From contig NC_084599.1 in assembly GCF_033807715.1 (NCBI RefSeq), positions 27,874,125 through 27,938,124 on the forward strand: DNA of 64,000 bases, written 5' to 3'. Position 1 is the first letter of the stretch; each line of letters opens with the position of its first letter. Of the stretch, positions 1 through 10,580 are shown piece after piece. This DNA comes from Cololabis saira (Eukaryota > Chordata > Actinopteri > Beloniformes > Belonidae). Both the position numbers and the translations under genes were made by a program. The notes beneath the pieces were generated by a model, which saw only the letters and a list, made by a program, of their open reading frames with translations, did no database searches and had not been told where the DNA came from.

Positions 1-2
1 AT

Positions 3-1559
3 TGGTCTAAATCCACTGTTCTGTGTGTTAACTGCAATTTTAGGAATATAACCAATACTCAATTACAATCAGGGAACATTAGATATTTAGGCATAAACAT
101 CTCCCCTAGGCTGTCAGAGTTAATAAAATTAAATCATGTTCAGCTTATAAAGAAAATAGAAGATGATCTTTCCAGATGGAGCTCTCTCCCCATTTCGCTC
201 ATGGGTAGAATAGCCACCATTAAAATGATGGTTTTACCAAAAGTAAATTATTTTTTCTCAATGATACCATGCAAACCCCCTCTTTCCTGGTTTAAATCGT
301 TGGACTCATATGTATCAAAATTTCTGTGGAAAAATAAAACTCCACGTATTAGTTTAAAGACATTGCAAAAATCCAAAGAATATGGAGGTTTAGAATTACC
401 TAATTTTCAGTATTACTTCATAGCCAGTAAGTTACAGTATATTGTAAAATGGTCAAAAGATCATCCTTTAGATAGTCAATGGCTGGACTCAGAGCAAGTG
501 TTTTGTAATGAACTAGAAATCTCAGAGTTACCATTTATTAGTCAAAGTATCAAACGTCATCAATGTTTCAAAAGCATTAATATTAGCACAACTTTATCAG
601 CTTGGTGGGAATTTCTTAAAATAGCTAAAATTTCACTTTTTCCATGTGACCGTACACCCATATGGAACAACCCAGACATCGTGAAAAATGATAAAAAGAT
701 GGTTAACTTCGTTGAATGGAGAGATCAAGGAATACGGTACTTACAGCACGTAATTGTAGGAGGACAGTTTGTACCTTTCAATACACTTATTGTTCAATAC
801 GGAGTTAGCAGGAATACATTTTTAGAGTATCAACAACTTAAGGCAATAATAAATAAAACATACAAAATTAGCCAATTAGATTTACAACTTCCCGCTAAGA
901 TAATAGATTTATTGAATCTAAGCACTTTAAAGTTGTTATCAAAACTCTACAGGTTAGTGTCTAAACTGGACGATTCAGTCTCTCTCCCGATCTCTAAGTG
1001 GGAGGCGGATCTCTCTCTTAATACCGACCAGTTTTCTTGGTCACAAATATGCTTAAATACGTTTACTATGACTAAAAACCCAAACCTACAACTTATACAG
1101 TACAAAGTTCTTCATAGAATACATTATACTGGACAAAGGATGTTCCAGATGGGCTTTGTCACCTCTAATATCTGTTCACAGTGCACAGAGAACACCCCAG
1201 ATAATTATATGCATGCTTTATGGTTCTGTACACCGGTACAGAGGTTCTGGAAGGAGATTTGTGAGGATTTATCCACATGGATCAACCACAGAATCCCAGT
1301 ATGCCCCACGGTATGTATATTAGGTCACCTGGGAGACACTCAAATAGATCCTAATTGGACACACCGGGTTCTCACTGCCTTATGTATCGCAAAGAAAACC
1401 ATTTTAGTAAATTGGAAACAAAAATCCAGTTTATGTATCAACCATTTTAGGAATCTTTTATCAGATCATATTAGTAGTGAGATAATGTCTGCCTCCACTG
1501 AACAACATTCGGCTGAATTGCACTCTCTGTGGTCCCCGTTTATTGGCTTCGTTACCTAG
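3..1559 (+). CDS. L1-clade LINE ORF2, C-terminal part (cut by window edge)
   Basis: The frame is open from base 3 to the TAG at 1557-1559, with no internal stop, so about 518 residues of a longer protein are visible. The true start lies left of the window; the Met at 201 is internal. The visible part begins near the end of the reverse transcriptase domain (RYLGI, visible residues 27-31). It continues through the RT thumb region with the block starting MGRIATIKMMVLPK. It ends with the Cys-rich segment typical of L1 ORF2, C-x2-C-x9-H-x4-C, at 1173-1229. In the L1 family ORF2 is the endonuclease/RT that copies the element at a nicked target. The open frame suggests a fairly young insertion. Strand and order (ORF2, 3' UTR, poly-A) agree with the downstream sequence. 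Confident LINE call; L1 clade inferred from motif style. Confidence 0.88.
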   Translation, partial: WSKSTVLCVNCNFRNITNTQLQSGNIRYLGINISPRLSELIKLNHVQLIKKIEDDLSRWSSLPISLMGRIATIKMMVLPKVNYFFSMIPCKPPLSWFKSLDSYVSKFLWKNKTPRISLKTLQKSKEYGGLELPNFQYYFIASKLQYIVKWSKDHPLDSQWLDSEQVFCNELEISELPFISQSIKRHQCFKSINISTTLSAWWEFLKIAKISLFPCDRTPIWNNPDIVKNDKKMVNFVEWRDQGIRYLQHVIVGGQFVPFNTLIVQYGVSRNTFLEYQQLKAIINKTYKISQLDLQLPAKIIDLLNLSTLKLLSKLYRLVSKLDDSVSLPISKWEADLSLNTDQFSWSQICLNTFTMTKNPNLQLIQYKVLHRIHYTGQRMFQMGFVTSNICSQCTENTPDNYMHALWFCTPVQRFWKEICEDLSTWINHRIPVCPTVCILGHLGDTQIDPNWTHRVLTALCIAKKTILVNWKQKSSLCINHFRNLLSDHISSEIMSASTEQHSAELHSLWSPFIGFVT

Positions 1560-2833
1560 TGGGGGCGGGGGGGTGGTGATCTCGTAGCCCTTGGGGTTGG
1601 GGGTCGGCTTGGGGGGTCTGGGGCGCGGGCCTCTGGTGGCCCCTGGGGGGCGGTGGGGGGGGCCGCGGGGCCCTGTCCCTAGCCGGTGGGGGCCTGGGGG
1701 GCCTGTGGGGAGGGTTGCCTCATGGCGGTGGGGGGGGGTGGCTGGGGAGGGCTCGGGCGGGGGGCTGTGGCTGGGGCGTCTCCGGGCCTCCCGGGGGGGG
1801 CGGGGCCGTGGACGTGGGGGTCCCACCCGGAGGGCCCGGCCCTGCCTGGGTGGGGGGTGGCTGTCTGCGCTGGGGGGGCATTGCTGCCTTGGTCCTCCGT
1901 CGCTGGGCGGGGGCCAAGTGCCCCTGCGGATGTGGGGACTCCGGGACCCTTGGGGTGTCCGCCGGGGTGGCCTCGGGGGGGGGTGGGGCCGGGTCCGGGG
2001 AGCGGGCCTCCCCTGACCGGGGGGTGCACCGGCGGGCGCGACGGCGGGGTGGCACCATTCCCAGGTATCTATGTCTTATGTTGTCAGTATGAATGGGAGG
2101 ATGTTGGACCGTTTCCTCCTCCGTCTGGGGGCTCCGGCGGCGCCGGGGGCGCCCTTGGAGGTACGGTGGGGCCCTTGCCCGGCTCGGGGGGCCGGCCCCC
2201 GTCTACTGGACGGCCGGTGGGGGGACGCGGGTGTCTTATCAGGGCCGGCTTTGCTGGTCCTGCTTCCTGGCTTCGGCCTCCGCTCCCCCTCTTGCCCCCC
2301 CTACACGATTCATACGCACATAGGCGAAAGGCGGGGGGTCCGGGTCGTGGGGGGCACTGTCCCGCGGGGCCTGGCACTCCCCGCCTCACGGTTTTAACAG
2401 CAAAATAGACACTGCACATTCAACACTTAATAAATACATTTGACAAGGACACGTAGTTCGGGAGGGGGGGGGGTCTGTGTCAATCGATACTTGGCCCTCC
2501 CTCCTCCCTGTTTTTATGGCATTAATCACATGCACTCAACACAAGGGGCGGGAGGGGGTCCCACATCACCCGCGTTCCCTCACCGGCCTGGGCCTGGGAC
2601 GGGTGGGTCGGGTTACCCGGGCCTGGCGGGGCCCGCCGTGCAGCCTGGGGTGCCTTCTGGCGGTGCTGGATCCCCCCGGGGAGGGGGAAACGGTGCGTGA
2701 TTGTATGTCTGTGTCGGTGAGAATGCGGTATGGAAGGGTCCTGCCATGGAGGATTTGAGCCTCCATTGGCAGGACATCAAAAACTTAATAATTTATCAAT
2801 ATTATATTATACAAAGATGGTTATACAAAGATG

Positions 2834-2834
2834 G

Positions 2835-2888
<54 letters not shown>

Positions 2889-2922
2889 TTATTATGTATA
2901 GTATATTATATTATTATTAGTA
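2834..2922. repeat. ATT-type microsatellite
   Basis: Nearly uninterrupted ATT/TTA triplets with a few G interruptions, inside the L1 3' UTR. Confidence 0.9.
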
Positions 2923-3513
2923 TAGGTATCGGATAGGTGAATGGATGAATGAATGGGATGCCTGGGTCTGGGGCCCTCCGTTGTCGGGCCTGCACGGGTG
3001 TCGCCTTGTTGGGGGGTTCCCTCTCTCCGGGCCCGTCTCCGGTCCCCCCCGCTGCCTCTACGGCGGGGCGCCCCTCTGGTCTTGGAGGGCCACTTTCGTG
3101 GGGGACGGGTGCGCCTGCCCGCGTCGGCGGCCGGGGCGGCTCTGTCTCTCCGGGCGGGCTGGCCCCCTGCCGGGTGGGGGTCGCTGGCCTGAAGGGTGAG
3201 GGCCTCCTGGCCGCGTGTCCGGCCCGGACCGGGTGGCCGGGGATTGCCTGGGTCGCGGTCCGCCGCCGCGGGATCCCTGGCTGCTTCTTTCCGCGCCGTG
3301 GGGGCCCCGCCCGCGGGCCCCCTCGGCCGCCGCCGGGTGGGGGGGGGGGCCTCGCAGGCGGTGGGTTGCCTCCCTCCTACTTCTCCCCTCTGTGGGGTTG
3401 CCGGTGGCCTGGGTTCCGGGCTCTTCCTTGTCGGCCTCTGGTCTCACGGGTGGCGGGGTTGCTCCCCCCCCTCCCCCACTATAGATACACTTCAGGTGGA
3501 GCTTTGTTTGGTT

Positions 3514-3517
<4 letters not shown>

Positions 3518-3580
<63 letters not shown>
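3518..3580. repeat. CA microsatellite
   Basis: About 31 CA units. A second CA run lies at 3604-3634, also within the L1 3' tail. Confidence 0.95.
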
Positions 3581-3584
<4 letters not shown>

Positions 3585-3600
3585 GTAATTTAGTCACACG

Positions 3601-3636
<36 letters not shown>

Positions 3637-4111
3637 CATGATCATATACATACACACACACACACATAGACATACACACTGGCTTGTTCACCTGCATGCT
3701 GGCTCTCTAGTTTTTGGGTTTAGGTAGCGGTAGCGATAGCTTAGCTCAGACTGCGATCAGATCTCAAGATTTAGGTCGATTGCTGTTCGTGTTTTGGATG
3801 GATCCGTGCCGGTTTCGTGCTTTGTTTGTGGTTTTTTTTGTTGCAGGTTTCCAGTGCTTGACGTGTGTCTCCGTGTGTTCCTGCTTCCTGGATTGGCAGT
3901 GGATGTCGTCACCACCCCCCCCCCCACCCCCTCCCCCCCAAAAAAAAAAAAAAAAAAAAAAAAACACTGGGTTTGTATGTGTATATTTATGTATGTGTAC
4001 GCATATGTGTGCGTATATATATGTATATATTACATATAGTAATAATGCACATATATACACTTTTGGTTTCTACCGTCATGGTATCAATCAATAATATGTG
4101 TGCAGACAAGG

Positions 4112-4142
<31 letters not shown>

Positions 4143-4144
4143 AA

Positions 4145-4350
4145 CTCAAATATCCTATCTCAAAAAATTAGAATATTCTGGGAATCTTAATCTTAAATTG
4201 TAAACCAGCAATATTAAAATAATAAAAGGCTTGCAATATTTCAGTTGATTTGTAATGAATCCAGAATGTATGACATTTTTGTTTTTTTTAATTACATAAC
4301 AGAAAATAAACTTTATCACAATATTAAAATTTTCTGAGACAGTCCTGTAG
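4145..4350. mobile_element. Short inverted-repeat MITE (Tc1/mariner-like guess)
   Basis: A motif near 4158-4180 (TCTCAAAAAATTAGAATATT) recurs in inverted, slightly diverged form near 4317-4340 (read on the minus strand TCTCAGAAAATTTTAATATT). The roughly 200-bp AT-rich interior has no ORF. It abuts the L1 poly-A tail. I know this as a very common fish repeat. Assignment to Tc1/mariner is a guess; the inverted repeat is seen. Confidence 0.6.
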
Positions 4351-4420
4351 TTGGAACTTTATTACTGCAGTGCCCAGATCAGCACCAGAAGTCCCGTAAA
4401 ATCCCGTAAGATCACGTTAA

Positions 4421-4562
4421 AGGCTGATTTATGGTTCTGCGTTACACCATCGCAGAACTTATGGCGTAGTGTACGCGGCGACGCGCACCGTACGGTGTGT
4501 GTTGCCGCGTACCCTACGCCGTAGGCACTGCGTCGATTTAACGCCGAACCATAAATCAGCCT
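4421..4562. mobile_element. Palindromic MITE family A, copy 1
   Basis: Starts AGGCTGATTTATGG and ends with the reverse complement CCATAAATCAGCCT. The GC-rich interior (GCGTCGC / GTACGCC motifs) is itself largely self-complementary, so the whole unit can fold back. It is preceded by TAA. Other copies in this window: 8385-8500, 12529-12622, 16800-17189, 41198-41327 and 60200-60283. The 16800 copy carries the start of a MADF-like ORF, and left flanks are usually TAA. Both point to a PIF/Harbinger origin (inference). Confidence 0.85.
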
Positions 4563-4649
4563 CAAGTCAGACAAGTGTTGCAGTGCAACACGTGAAGACG
4601 CATGAAAGGCAAGTTTGATTTTCTTTTCTGTTCTCCCGTTTTACATGTA

Positions 4650-4815
4650 GCTGAAAAGCTTAAAGTAACTAAAGTAACGTATTTTTTCTTGTCTTAGAGT
4701 AACTATAACGGGATTACCCAAATTACAACTGTAACGCGTTACATTACTGCGTTACTGGCGAATGTAATCTCGTTACAGTAACGCGTTACTTTGTAACGCG
4801 TTACACCCAACACTG
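4650..4815. mobile_element. hAT-type transposon end fragment
   Basis: Contains repeated TAACGCGTTAC motifs and ends ...CCCAACACTG. Read on the minus strand this gives CAGTGTTGGG, a typical hAT terminus. Only this end is seen; no partner terminus or 8-bp target duplication was found. Confidence 0.6.
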
Positions 4816-5159
4816 ATATTTTTTAAACTGCTCCAGAGCAAACATTGACCACCTCCTTGAGGGAAGATATCTGACACAACACTGTGAGCAGGTTCAGAAG
4901 AGACGTCAGGTGTTGGAACGTGTAGTAGAGGTTGTGAAGGTCATAGGGAACAGAGGTTTAAGCTGCAGGAGCACAATGAGGCTGTGTACAACTTGGACAT
5001 CGAGAGTCTCGACTATGGCAATATTTATTGAATCAGAATTAATTATAGGCTATTGTTGGGGAAATATGATGTCAGGGGAATTGAAAAAAGTAAGCAGATC
5101 CATACTTCGGGCACACGTGCAGAGGCTCTCTGATCACCCTCCTTAAAAACAACAGTGAA

Positions 5160-5976
5160 TGCAGTAATCAGAATCAGAATCAGAAAAAGGTTTATTGCCA
5201 AGTTTGTTAAACACACACAAGGAATTTGTTGTGGTGATTAGTGCAATACAGTACAAATGTAAAATATAAAAGCAAATATATGAGAGAGAATAAATGAGGT
5301 GGAAGAGAGAGATGGAAGATTGCAGCCAATCACCTTCTCTGCAGAGCGGATGATATGCTGCAGCCTGCTACTGTCCTTTACAGTGACAGCAGCGTACCAG
5401 ATGGTGATGGAGGAGGTGAGGATGGACTCAATGATGGCCGTGTAGAACTGCACCATCGTTTTTCTTTGGCAGGTTGAACTTCTTCAGCTGCCGCAGGAAG
5501 TATATCCTCTGCTGTGCTTTTTTGGTGAGGGAGGTGATGTTCAGCTCCCACTTGAGGTCCTGGGTTATGATGGTCCCCAGGAAGCGGTAAGACTCCACCG
5601 TGTCTGCTGGGGAGTCCCACAGGGTGAGGGGGGCAGGTGGGGCTGCGTTCCTCCTGTAGTCCACAATCATGTCCACTGTCTTTAGAGTGTTGAGCTCTAG
5701 ATTGTTCTGACCGCACCAGGTCACCAGATGGTCCACCTCCCACCTGTAGGCGGACTCATCACCATCAGAGATGAGTCCAATGAGGGTGGTGTCGTCCGCA
5801 AACTTCAGGAGCTTGACAGACTGATGACTGGAGGTGCAGCTGTTAGTGTACAGGGAGAAGAGCAGAGGAGAGAGAACGCAGCCTTGAGGGGATCCGGTGC
5901 TGATGGTCCGAGGGTGAGAGACATGTTTCCCCAGCTTCACCCGCTGCTTCCTGTCAGACAGGATCGATGCCATCAA
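5160..5976 (-). pseudogene. 5'-truncated Rex1/CR1-like LINE: RT domain fragment and 3' tail
   Basis: On the minus strand the translation contains STGSPQGCVLSPLLFSLYTN (RT palm), then the catalytic box FADD (codons at 5791-5802), then MIVDYRR and YRFLGTIITQDLKW. A frameshift near 5452 moves the continuation (FYTAIIESILTSSITIWY) into another frame. The 3' end at 5160-5185 consists of GATTCT-type short repeats, as seen at tails of fish Rex-type LINEs. The 5' end (near 5976) lacks the endonuclease and finger parts, so it is a typical 5'-truncated insertion. Its target was the hAT transposase above. The RT clade (Rex1/CR1 rather than L2) is my best judgement. Confidence 0.75.
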
Positions 5977-6167
5977 GACTTTAATTCAAGATAGCATATC
6001 TGCAGACATAAAAAAGCAGGTATGTTTTCTCTTCAGCTTGACACAACGCAAGACATTACAGGGAAACATCTCATGAGGTATGTCGCGGATGCAGTCCATG
6101 AAAAGACTTGTTGCAATTGTACAATGCAACACAACTTCATGGCAGTCATTTGTGACTCAGGTAATTT

Positions 6168-6545
6168 ACGGGGGCGAATATACGTGCTGTTCAGAACCCG
6201 TACGCATCATGGCCGCCACGCGTATCCTGCGTTCATTTGATGCGTTGACAGGCACAATGTTTTTCATCATCGGTTGCCCGCATGGGCAAAACAAGGGTGG
6301 CGAACTCTCCAGTCTCCCACCAGCTTTTGTTCAACGGTCTACCATACCATCTCCGATGGCACCGTTTCCTTTACTGAGATCGCAGCCAAAGCAATGTTAT
6401 AATCTCCTCTTCATCCAATGTTGTCATGTTTACTTGTTTGTGGTTCTAATCTGCTACCGCTGCTACTAAATATTTTATTACTTTTCCAACTGTTGCTCTG
6501 CTTACTGCCCCCAATTGGTTACCGCCGTTATGATGCGTTCTCCTC
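6168..6545. mobile_element. Harbinger-like MITE family B, copy 1 (incomplete)
   Basis: Shares long stretches with 46405-47312 and the start of 17193-17690, for example GTACGCATCATGGCCG near 6202, ATGTTATAATCTCCTCTTC near 6393 and ACTGTTGCTCTGCTTACTG near 6490. The terminal inverted repeats visible in the 46.4-kb copy are lost or degenerate here. It sits inside the hAT transposase pseudogene, so it inserted later. Confidence 0.65.
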
Positions 6546-7535
6546 TCTACCATAATGAAGCTAAAGACGCTTGCATCAATTGCACAAAACCAAGCCAGAG
6601 AATACTGAGACAGCTTACTCTGATATGAAACTGTGCTAATAGCTCAGTTATTCCCCCAGATATTTGATTTAATCTCACCACTATCAAAATACTTACAGAC
6701 CAGAGGAATGGACATCCTGTCAGCACATAGAATGGTCATTACAACACAAGATTCACTGAAAAAGATGTCGAGAGATTTCCCGACAGTCAAAGATGCAGCT
6801 GATTTGCTGGGCAAAGATTTGCTGGGCTAGAGGAGCACGATTAACTAGATTTGGAAGTGGAATATGCACTGCCTCAGAAGAGGGTAAAGAGAAAGAGAGA
6901 TGGCCCAGCACAAGAGCCTCAGAGATTCAGAGAAGGCCTATGAGGTCAATGTTCATCACCAGTTTTTTTTATATCACTCTTGAGGCCTTGCACAAAAAAA
7001 TTCCTCACCCATGGTACCCTGACCAAGCATCTCCCTGAATCCTCACTTGAGGAACTTAGCAAGTGCTTAGTGTGTATGACAGCAGGGCAACTGTTACCAA
7101 TCTACAAATTGAACTGAGAAACTTGGCACAGCAATGGGACAGGCTGTCAAAATCGCCATTGGATGACTATGCAACTAGAGCAGTTGTAGGAATCACATGA
7201 TCAATTAGAGATGGACAAAATAGGCAAAAACTGTATGTCTTGCAAAGAGTGCCCCCCCCCCGTGCTGCAACAAAATCCTTCTCAGATTCAACATGCTGAC
7301 TCACGCATACCCCCTACTTGCATTGGTATACAAGTTTTTGCTGAACCTGTCAATAACTAGCATGTGAGCATGTCATTTTCAACCCTCCGCTACATCAAAC
7401 ACAGACCGAGGAGTTCAGCCTTTACTGTCTGTTGATGGCCTCTGAAAAAAGATTGTCCTCATGTCCCTTGATACTGACAGCGATTGAGAGTTGCAGAGAA
7501 GAGTGAATTATTGAAGAAAGATTTTTAAGCTGAGT

Positions 7536-8384
7536 TATGCTATATAAATAAATGTGTGTTAGAATAGAGGAATTAGTGTGATTATTGCTTTGCTCTCTGC
7601 CTACCTTTCTCTCTCAGGGTTCCCTTGCTGCTTTCAGTTCATAATCATCCAGTTTCATTGCCTTGCTTTTTTATTCAATCTTGAGGATTATCCGAGAGCC
7701 ATTCAACATTTTCTCAACCTGTATGTATATCAGACTGTTGTCTTGCTCTGTTCCTTTCTTTTTGTCATCAGTCCTGTTGTAATGCGATTTGTGTGTATCA
7801 CTCAGTTTTTATGTCTTTCAAACCCTTTCTCTTGAAGGCTGCCCTGTTCCCCAGGGATGTTCTTTTCATTGATGTGGACTTCATAGGCATTCTTCACATG
7901 TGTAAGTTCACTATACTGTATACTGCTGTTGTGTTTTTGCTGACATCCACCTGTATGGTCATTAAACCAACTACTTTTACAGAGTGACTGTACGACTGCA
8001 GCTATCTATTATTGCATACTTTTAAAGACACCAATACTGTCAATGTAATTTCAAGAAAACAAAACAAAAATTGTTCTCTTGACCCACCTGGCCTCTCCTT
8101 CTCTCCCCTGTAGGGCATTTTTGGAGTGAAGGTTAGCTAAATAGCTCTTATTTTAACTCCTGAGAATAAACCCACACAGCGCACAGATTGAAATTTGGTG
8201 GCACGGCGGCACACCACAAATAAAAACATCATAAACACGCATAAACACAAACAAACTAGTGATAGACTATCACTATAACAAATATTAATAATAATGGGTC
8301 ATTACTTACAATTACAGTTTGACTTTCCGGGCCTTCCGCTGGGCAAAGTCATTAATTAATTCCTGACAACAGTTCAACTCTCAA
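7536..8384. other. No recognisable gene
   Basis: AT-rich sequence, possibly the 3' non-coding part of the hAT element. Two short ORFs (7578-7835, 7793-7987) have no motif I recognise. Confidence 0.4.
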
Positions 8385-8500
8385 GCCTGAATTATGGTTC
8401 CGCGTTAAAGCGACGCCGTAGGGTACGGCGTACGGCGTGCGTCGCTGCGTACCCTACGCCGTAATCTGTGTTGGTGTAACACGGAACCATAAATCAGCCT
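8385..8500. mobile_element. Palindromic MITE family A, copy 2
   Basis: Starts GCCTGAATTATGGTTCCGCG and ends CGGAACCATAAATCAGCC, with a self-complementary GC-rich interior. It is preceded by CAA and followed by TTAA. Confidence 0.85.
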
Positions 8501-8689
8501 TAACTCCTTTCCTCTCCTCACTCGCCAACTCTTCCTCTACGCAAATATGGGTTACACATGTGCACTACACCGGCATCATCCGAGATCATCTATAAATTAA
8601 AATTTTTATTTAAACTAAATATATCTTTATAACCAGCCCATAACATTGATGTAAACACACACACCTTAAAAAAAAAAAAAAAAAAAAAG

Positions 8690-8790
8690 TCCAGGGCCCG
8701 CACGTCCCCAGGTCCTGCACGTGCGGGCCCTGGACACGTGCGGGCCCCTATGCAGTCGCATTGTCTGCATATATGGTAGTTTCGCCACTG
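8690..8790. mobile_element. Perfect hairpin plus transposon terminus
   Basis: 8690-8705 (TCCAGGGCCCGCACGT) is the exact reverse complement of 8719-8734, giving a 16-bp stem with a 13-nt loop. A partial third copy of the motif follows to about 8747. The segment ends at 8790 with ...TTTCGCCACTG, which read on the minus strand (CAGTGGCGAAACT) looks like a hAT-type terminus. It is preceded by a run of A (8668-8688). The other end of the element was not found. Confidence 0.5.
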
Positions 8791-8924
8791 CAGATTAATC
8801 TAGCATATCTTAACTCACCTGTCTCCCTAGGACCATGGTCATGCAGCCTTTTGTCTCAGCATTTAAGCACAAAAGAAGCTGTTATCTCTCTTTTCACCTA
8901 AAGATTTTTTTAAACTATTATTTA

Positions 8925-8930
<6 letters not shown>

Positions 8931-8996
<66 letters not shown>
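8931..8996. repeat. CA microsatellite
   Basis: About 33 CA units, followed by a short TA run. Confidence 0.95.
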
Positions 8997-8998
<2 letters not shown>

Positions 8999-9550
8999 CT
9001 ATATATATATTTGTATACCTGATCCCTCCTTCTTTGTATGCCTGTCTTTGCATCTCTCTCTCTCTGTTTTTTTATACTTTAAAAAGGTGCCCCTTTGAGG
9101 AGCTCTTTATTCAACATGGATGCATGATTACTCTCTTTCTTTGTATTTGTATAAACGGTATATTTTAATTAAACTTTAAACACTGAAAAGATATTTCTAG
9201 CAGTTTCTTTGACAACCACTTTCACATCAAGCTGGGAATTGTGGCACAGGCGCTTTATTTTAATGTTTGAAACAACACCATGTGTGCATATCCTCTGGTA
9301 TATTGTTTGCCTCAGCGTATCGTTTAATAATCACGGTGGGCCACTGTGGCCAAAAATGCCCGGGCAATTTTTTGGTCCAAGTCCAGCCTGTTCCGGTCCT
9401 GAAAACTCTTGGGTCCGCCAAAAGCTAGGCACATTCCCCAGAATGGTGACGACTCTTCCGTCTAACGCAATTGTCTTCACTGCCTCTCGGCGGAAGTACA
9501 CAAACAGAATAATTGTGTCTCCTGCTGGGTCCATGCTAGCTGATCCATTC

Positions 9551-9845
9551 TGTCAGGGTTCAGGTAAGTAGGACCCAGATGCAGAAAAGAGGCAGCAGGA
9601 GTTCCAAGAAAAATTATTTAGTTAAACAAAGGCGCTGCTGAGCAGGATTCCAGACAAAACAACAGCCTAAACTTGACGAATACCAAGAAAACATGACAAG
9701 AAACGTGGTGGAGAGAATAGCAGGGAGCAAGGGAAAGAGACAAGACAAGATATACTGTACACAAGGGACTTGACGAGACACAGGTGCAAATGATCAGGGC
9801 AAGGGACGTCATGACAAAACTTAAACACAAGGACAAACCGTGACG
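9551..9845 (-). mobile_element. Probable solo LTR of a Gypsy-type element
   Basis: Read on the minus strand, the segment begins near TGTCATGACG or a little upstream. It continues as a C/T-rich sequence typical of fish Gypsy LTRs and ends ...CATCTGGGTCCTACTTACC...CCCTGACA at 9551. No internal coding region or second LTR is adjacent, hence solo. A clear 5-bp target duplication could not be identified, so the distal boundary (9816 or 9845) is uncertain. Confidence 0.5.
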
Positions 9846-9925
9846 CCTTCATGATTAAGTAGGCTATACCTGAAGTCTGATATGAGGCTTAATCCTAAAC
9901 AAGTGAGGTGGGCATTATTCTTTCA

Positions 9926-10350
9926 TTCAATTCAATTCAATTGTATTTATATAGCGTCTAATACAACAAAATTTGATCTCCAGACACTTTCCAGAGACCC
10001 AGAACATGACCCCCGAGCAATTATTACATAAACAATGGCAGGTAAAAACTCCCATAGTGGGAGAAAAGCCTTAAGCCAAACAGTGGTAAGGAAAAACTCC
10101 CCTTTAGGAGGGAAGAAACCTTGAGCAGGACCAGGCTCATAAGGGGGGACCCTCCTGCCGAGGGCCAGACTGGGGGGTCGGGGACGTCAGCAGCACACAG
10201 CGGGCAGGTGGAAGCAGCAACGGGATGACCGGGGGTGGGGACCGCAGGCAAGCACACAGCTCCCGAAGCTCCGGCCCAATCAGCAAGCCCTGGGTTAGGT
10301 TCAGGGTCGGGGAAAGGTTGAGAAGGGGCAGGGCCAGGGATCATTTTGAC
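9926..10350 (+). repeat. Common teleost interspersed repeat
   Basis: Starts with ATTCAATTCAATTCAATTG, then TATTTATATAGCG, and further on has AAAAACTCCC repeated in slightly different contexts (about 10046 and 10093). I recognise this arrangement from many fish sequences, but I cannot assign the family with certainty. No ORF supported. Confidence 0.55.
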
Positions 10351-10402
10351 TTTTCCCTGGCTGGTGGGTTGTCATGAGTTGACCCTTGGATGGGGGGGAT
10401 TA

Positions 10403-10580
10403 TGTCATGTCCTGGTGCTGCATTTTCCCAAGTCTACCCTGAACACATCCCTTCAAATTCATACTAATCATTAATCCTCTTCACCTGTGTCTCTGTACGC
10501 AGTATCATTTATCGTCTGCATTCTTGCATGTTTGTATCCCACCTTGTGATTCCTGTTTCCTAACTAAAGAAGGCCTCAGG
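10403..10580 (+). mobile_element. Possible Gypsy LTR fragment
   Basis: Starts TGTCATGTCCTGG, similar to the LTR start at 43202 (TGTCATGGTTGG), and continues with C/T-rich sequence. The end and any partner LTR are not visible. Weak call. Confidence 0.3.

Larger units (their letters stand above)
1560..4139 (+). mobile_element. Long GC-rich 3' UTR and poly-A tail of the L1 element
   Basis: Follows the ORF2 stop directly. It has a very G-rich block (1560-2400), a hairpin (2738-2775), an ATT microsatellite (2834-2922), a second GC-rich block (2945-3480), CA microsatellites (3518-3580, 3604-3634), a tail segment (about 3655-4112) and a run of A at 4113-4139. The tail segment recurs at 14605-15028 without the rest of the element. 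This is the pattern expected if 3655-4139 is the true 3' terminus and the second copy is 5'-truncated. At about 2.6 kb the 3' UTR is long for a LINE. The two GC-rich blocks contain many overlapping spurious ORFs in all frames and should not be annotated as genes. Confidence 0.75.
4830..7535 (+). pseudogene. Decayed hAT-superfamily transposase (ZMYM1-like), interrupted twice
   Basis: Conceptual translation in shifting frames gives pieces that resemble the ZMYM1-like hAT transposases common in fish. Near 4900 is VLERVVEVVKVIGNRG, near 5000 EAVYNLDIESLDYGN, near 5130 KTTVNAV, near 5970 AIKTLIQDSISADIKKQ, near 6650 PQIFDLISPLSKYLQTR, and near 6960-7080 a stretch resembling the pre-dimerisation region. 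Homologous pieces either side of 5160-5976 show that a minus-strand LINE fragment split the gene. A Harbinger-like MITE sits at about 6168-6545. Multiple frameshifts and stops make it non-functional. The family transposase cuts and pastes DNA and makes 8-bp target duplications; no intact DDE/RW catalytic core is readable here. Family assignment is from remembered motif similarity. Confidence 0.65.

Noticed and set aside
1461..2419. Many overlapping GC-rich ORFs on both strands after the L1 ORF2
   Set aside because: All frames are open at once because the sequence is G/C runs; Gly/Pro-rich low-complexity products; explained by the L1 3' UTR.
2945..3663. Further GC-rich ORFs, one ending in a THTHTH stretch
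   Set aside because: Same GC-rich UTR plus CA microsatellite; no motif.
9209..9571. 120-codon ORF
   Set aside because: Overlaps a repeat and the probable LTR; no domain-like sequence.
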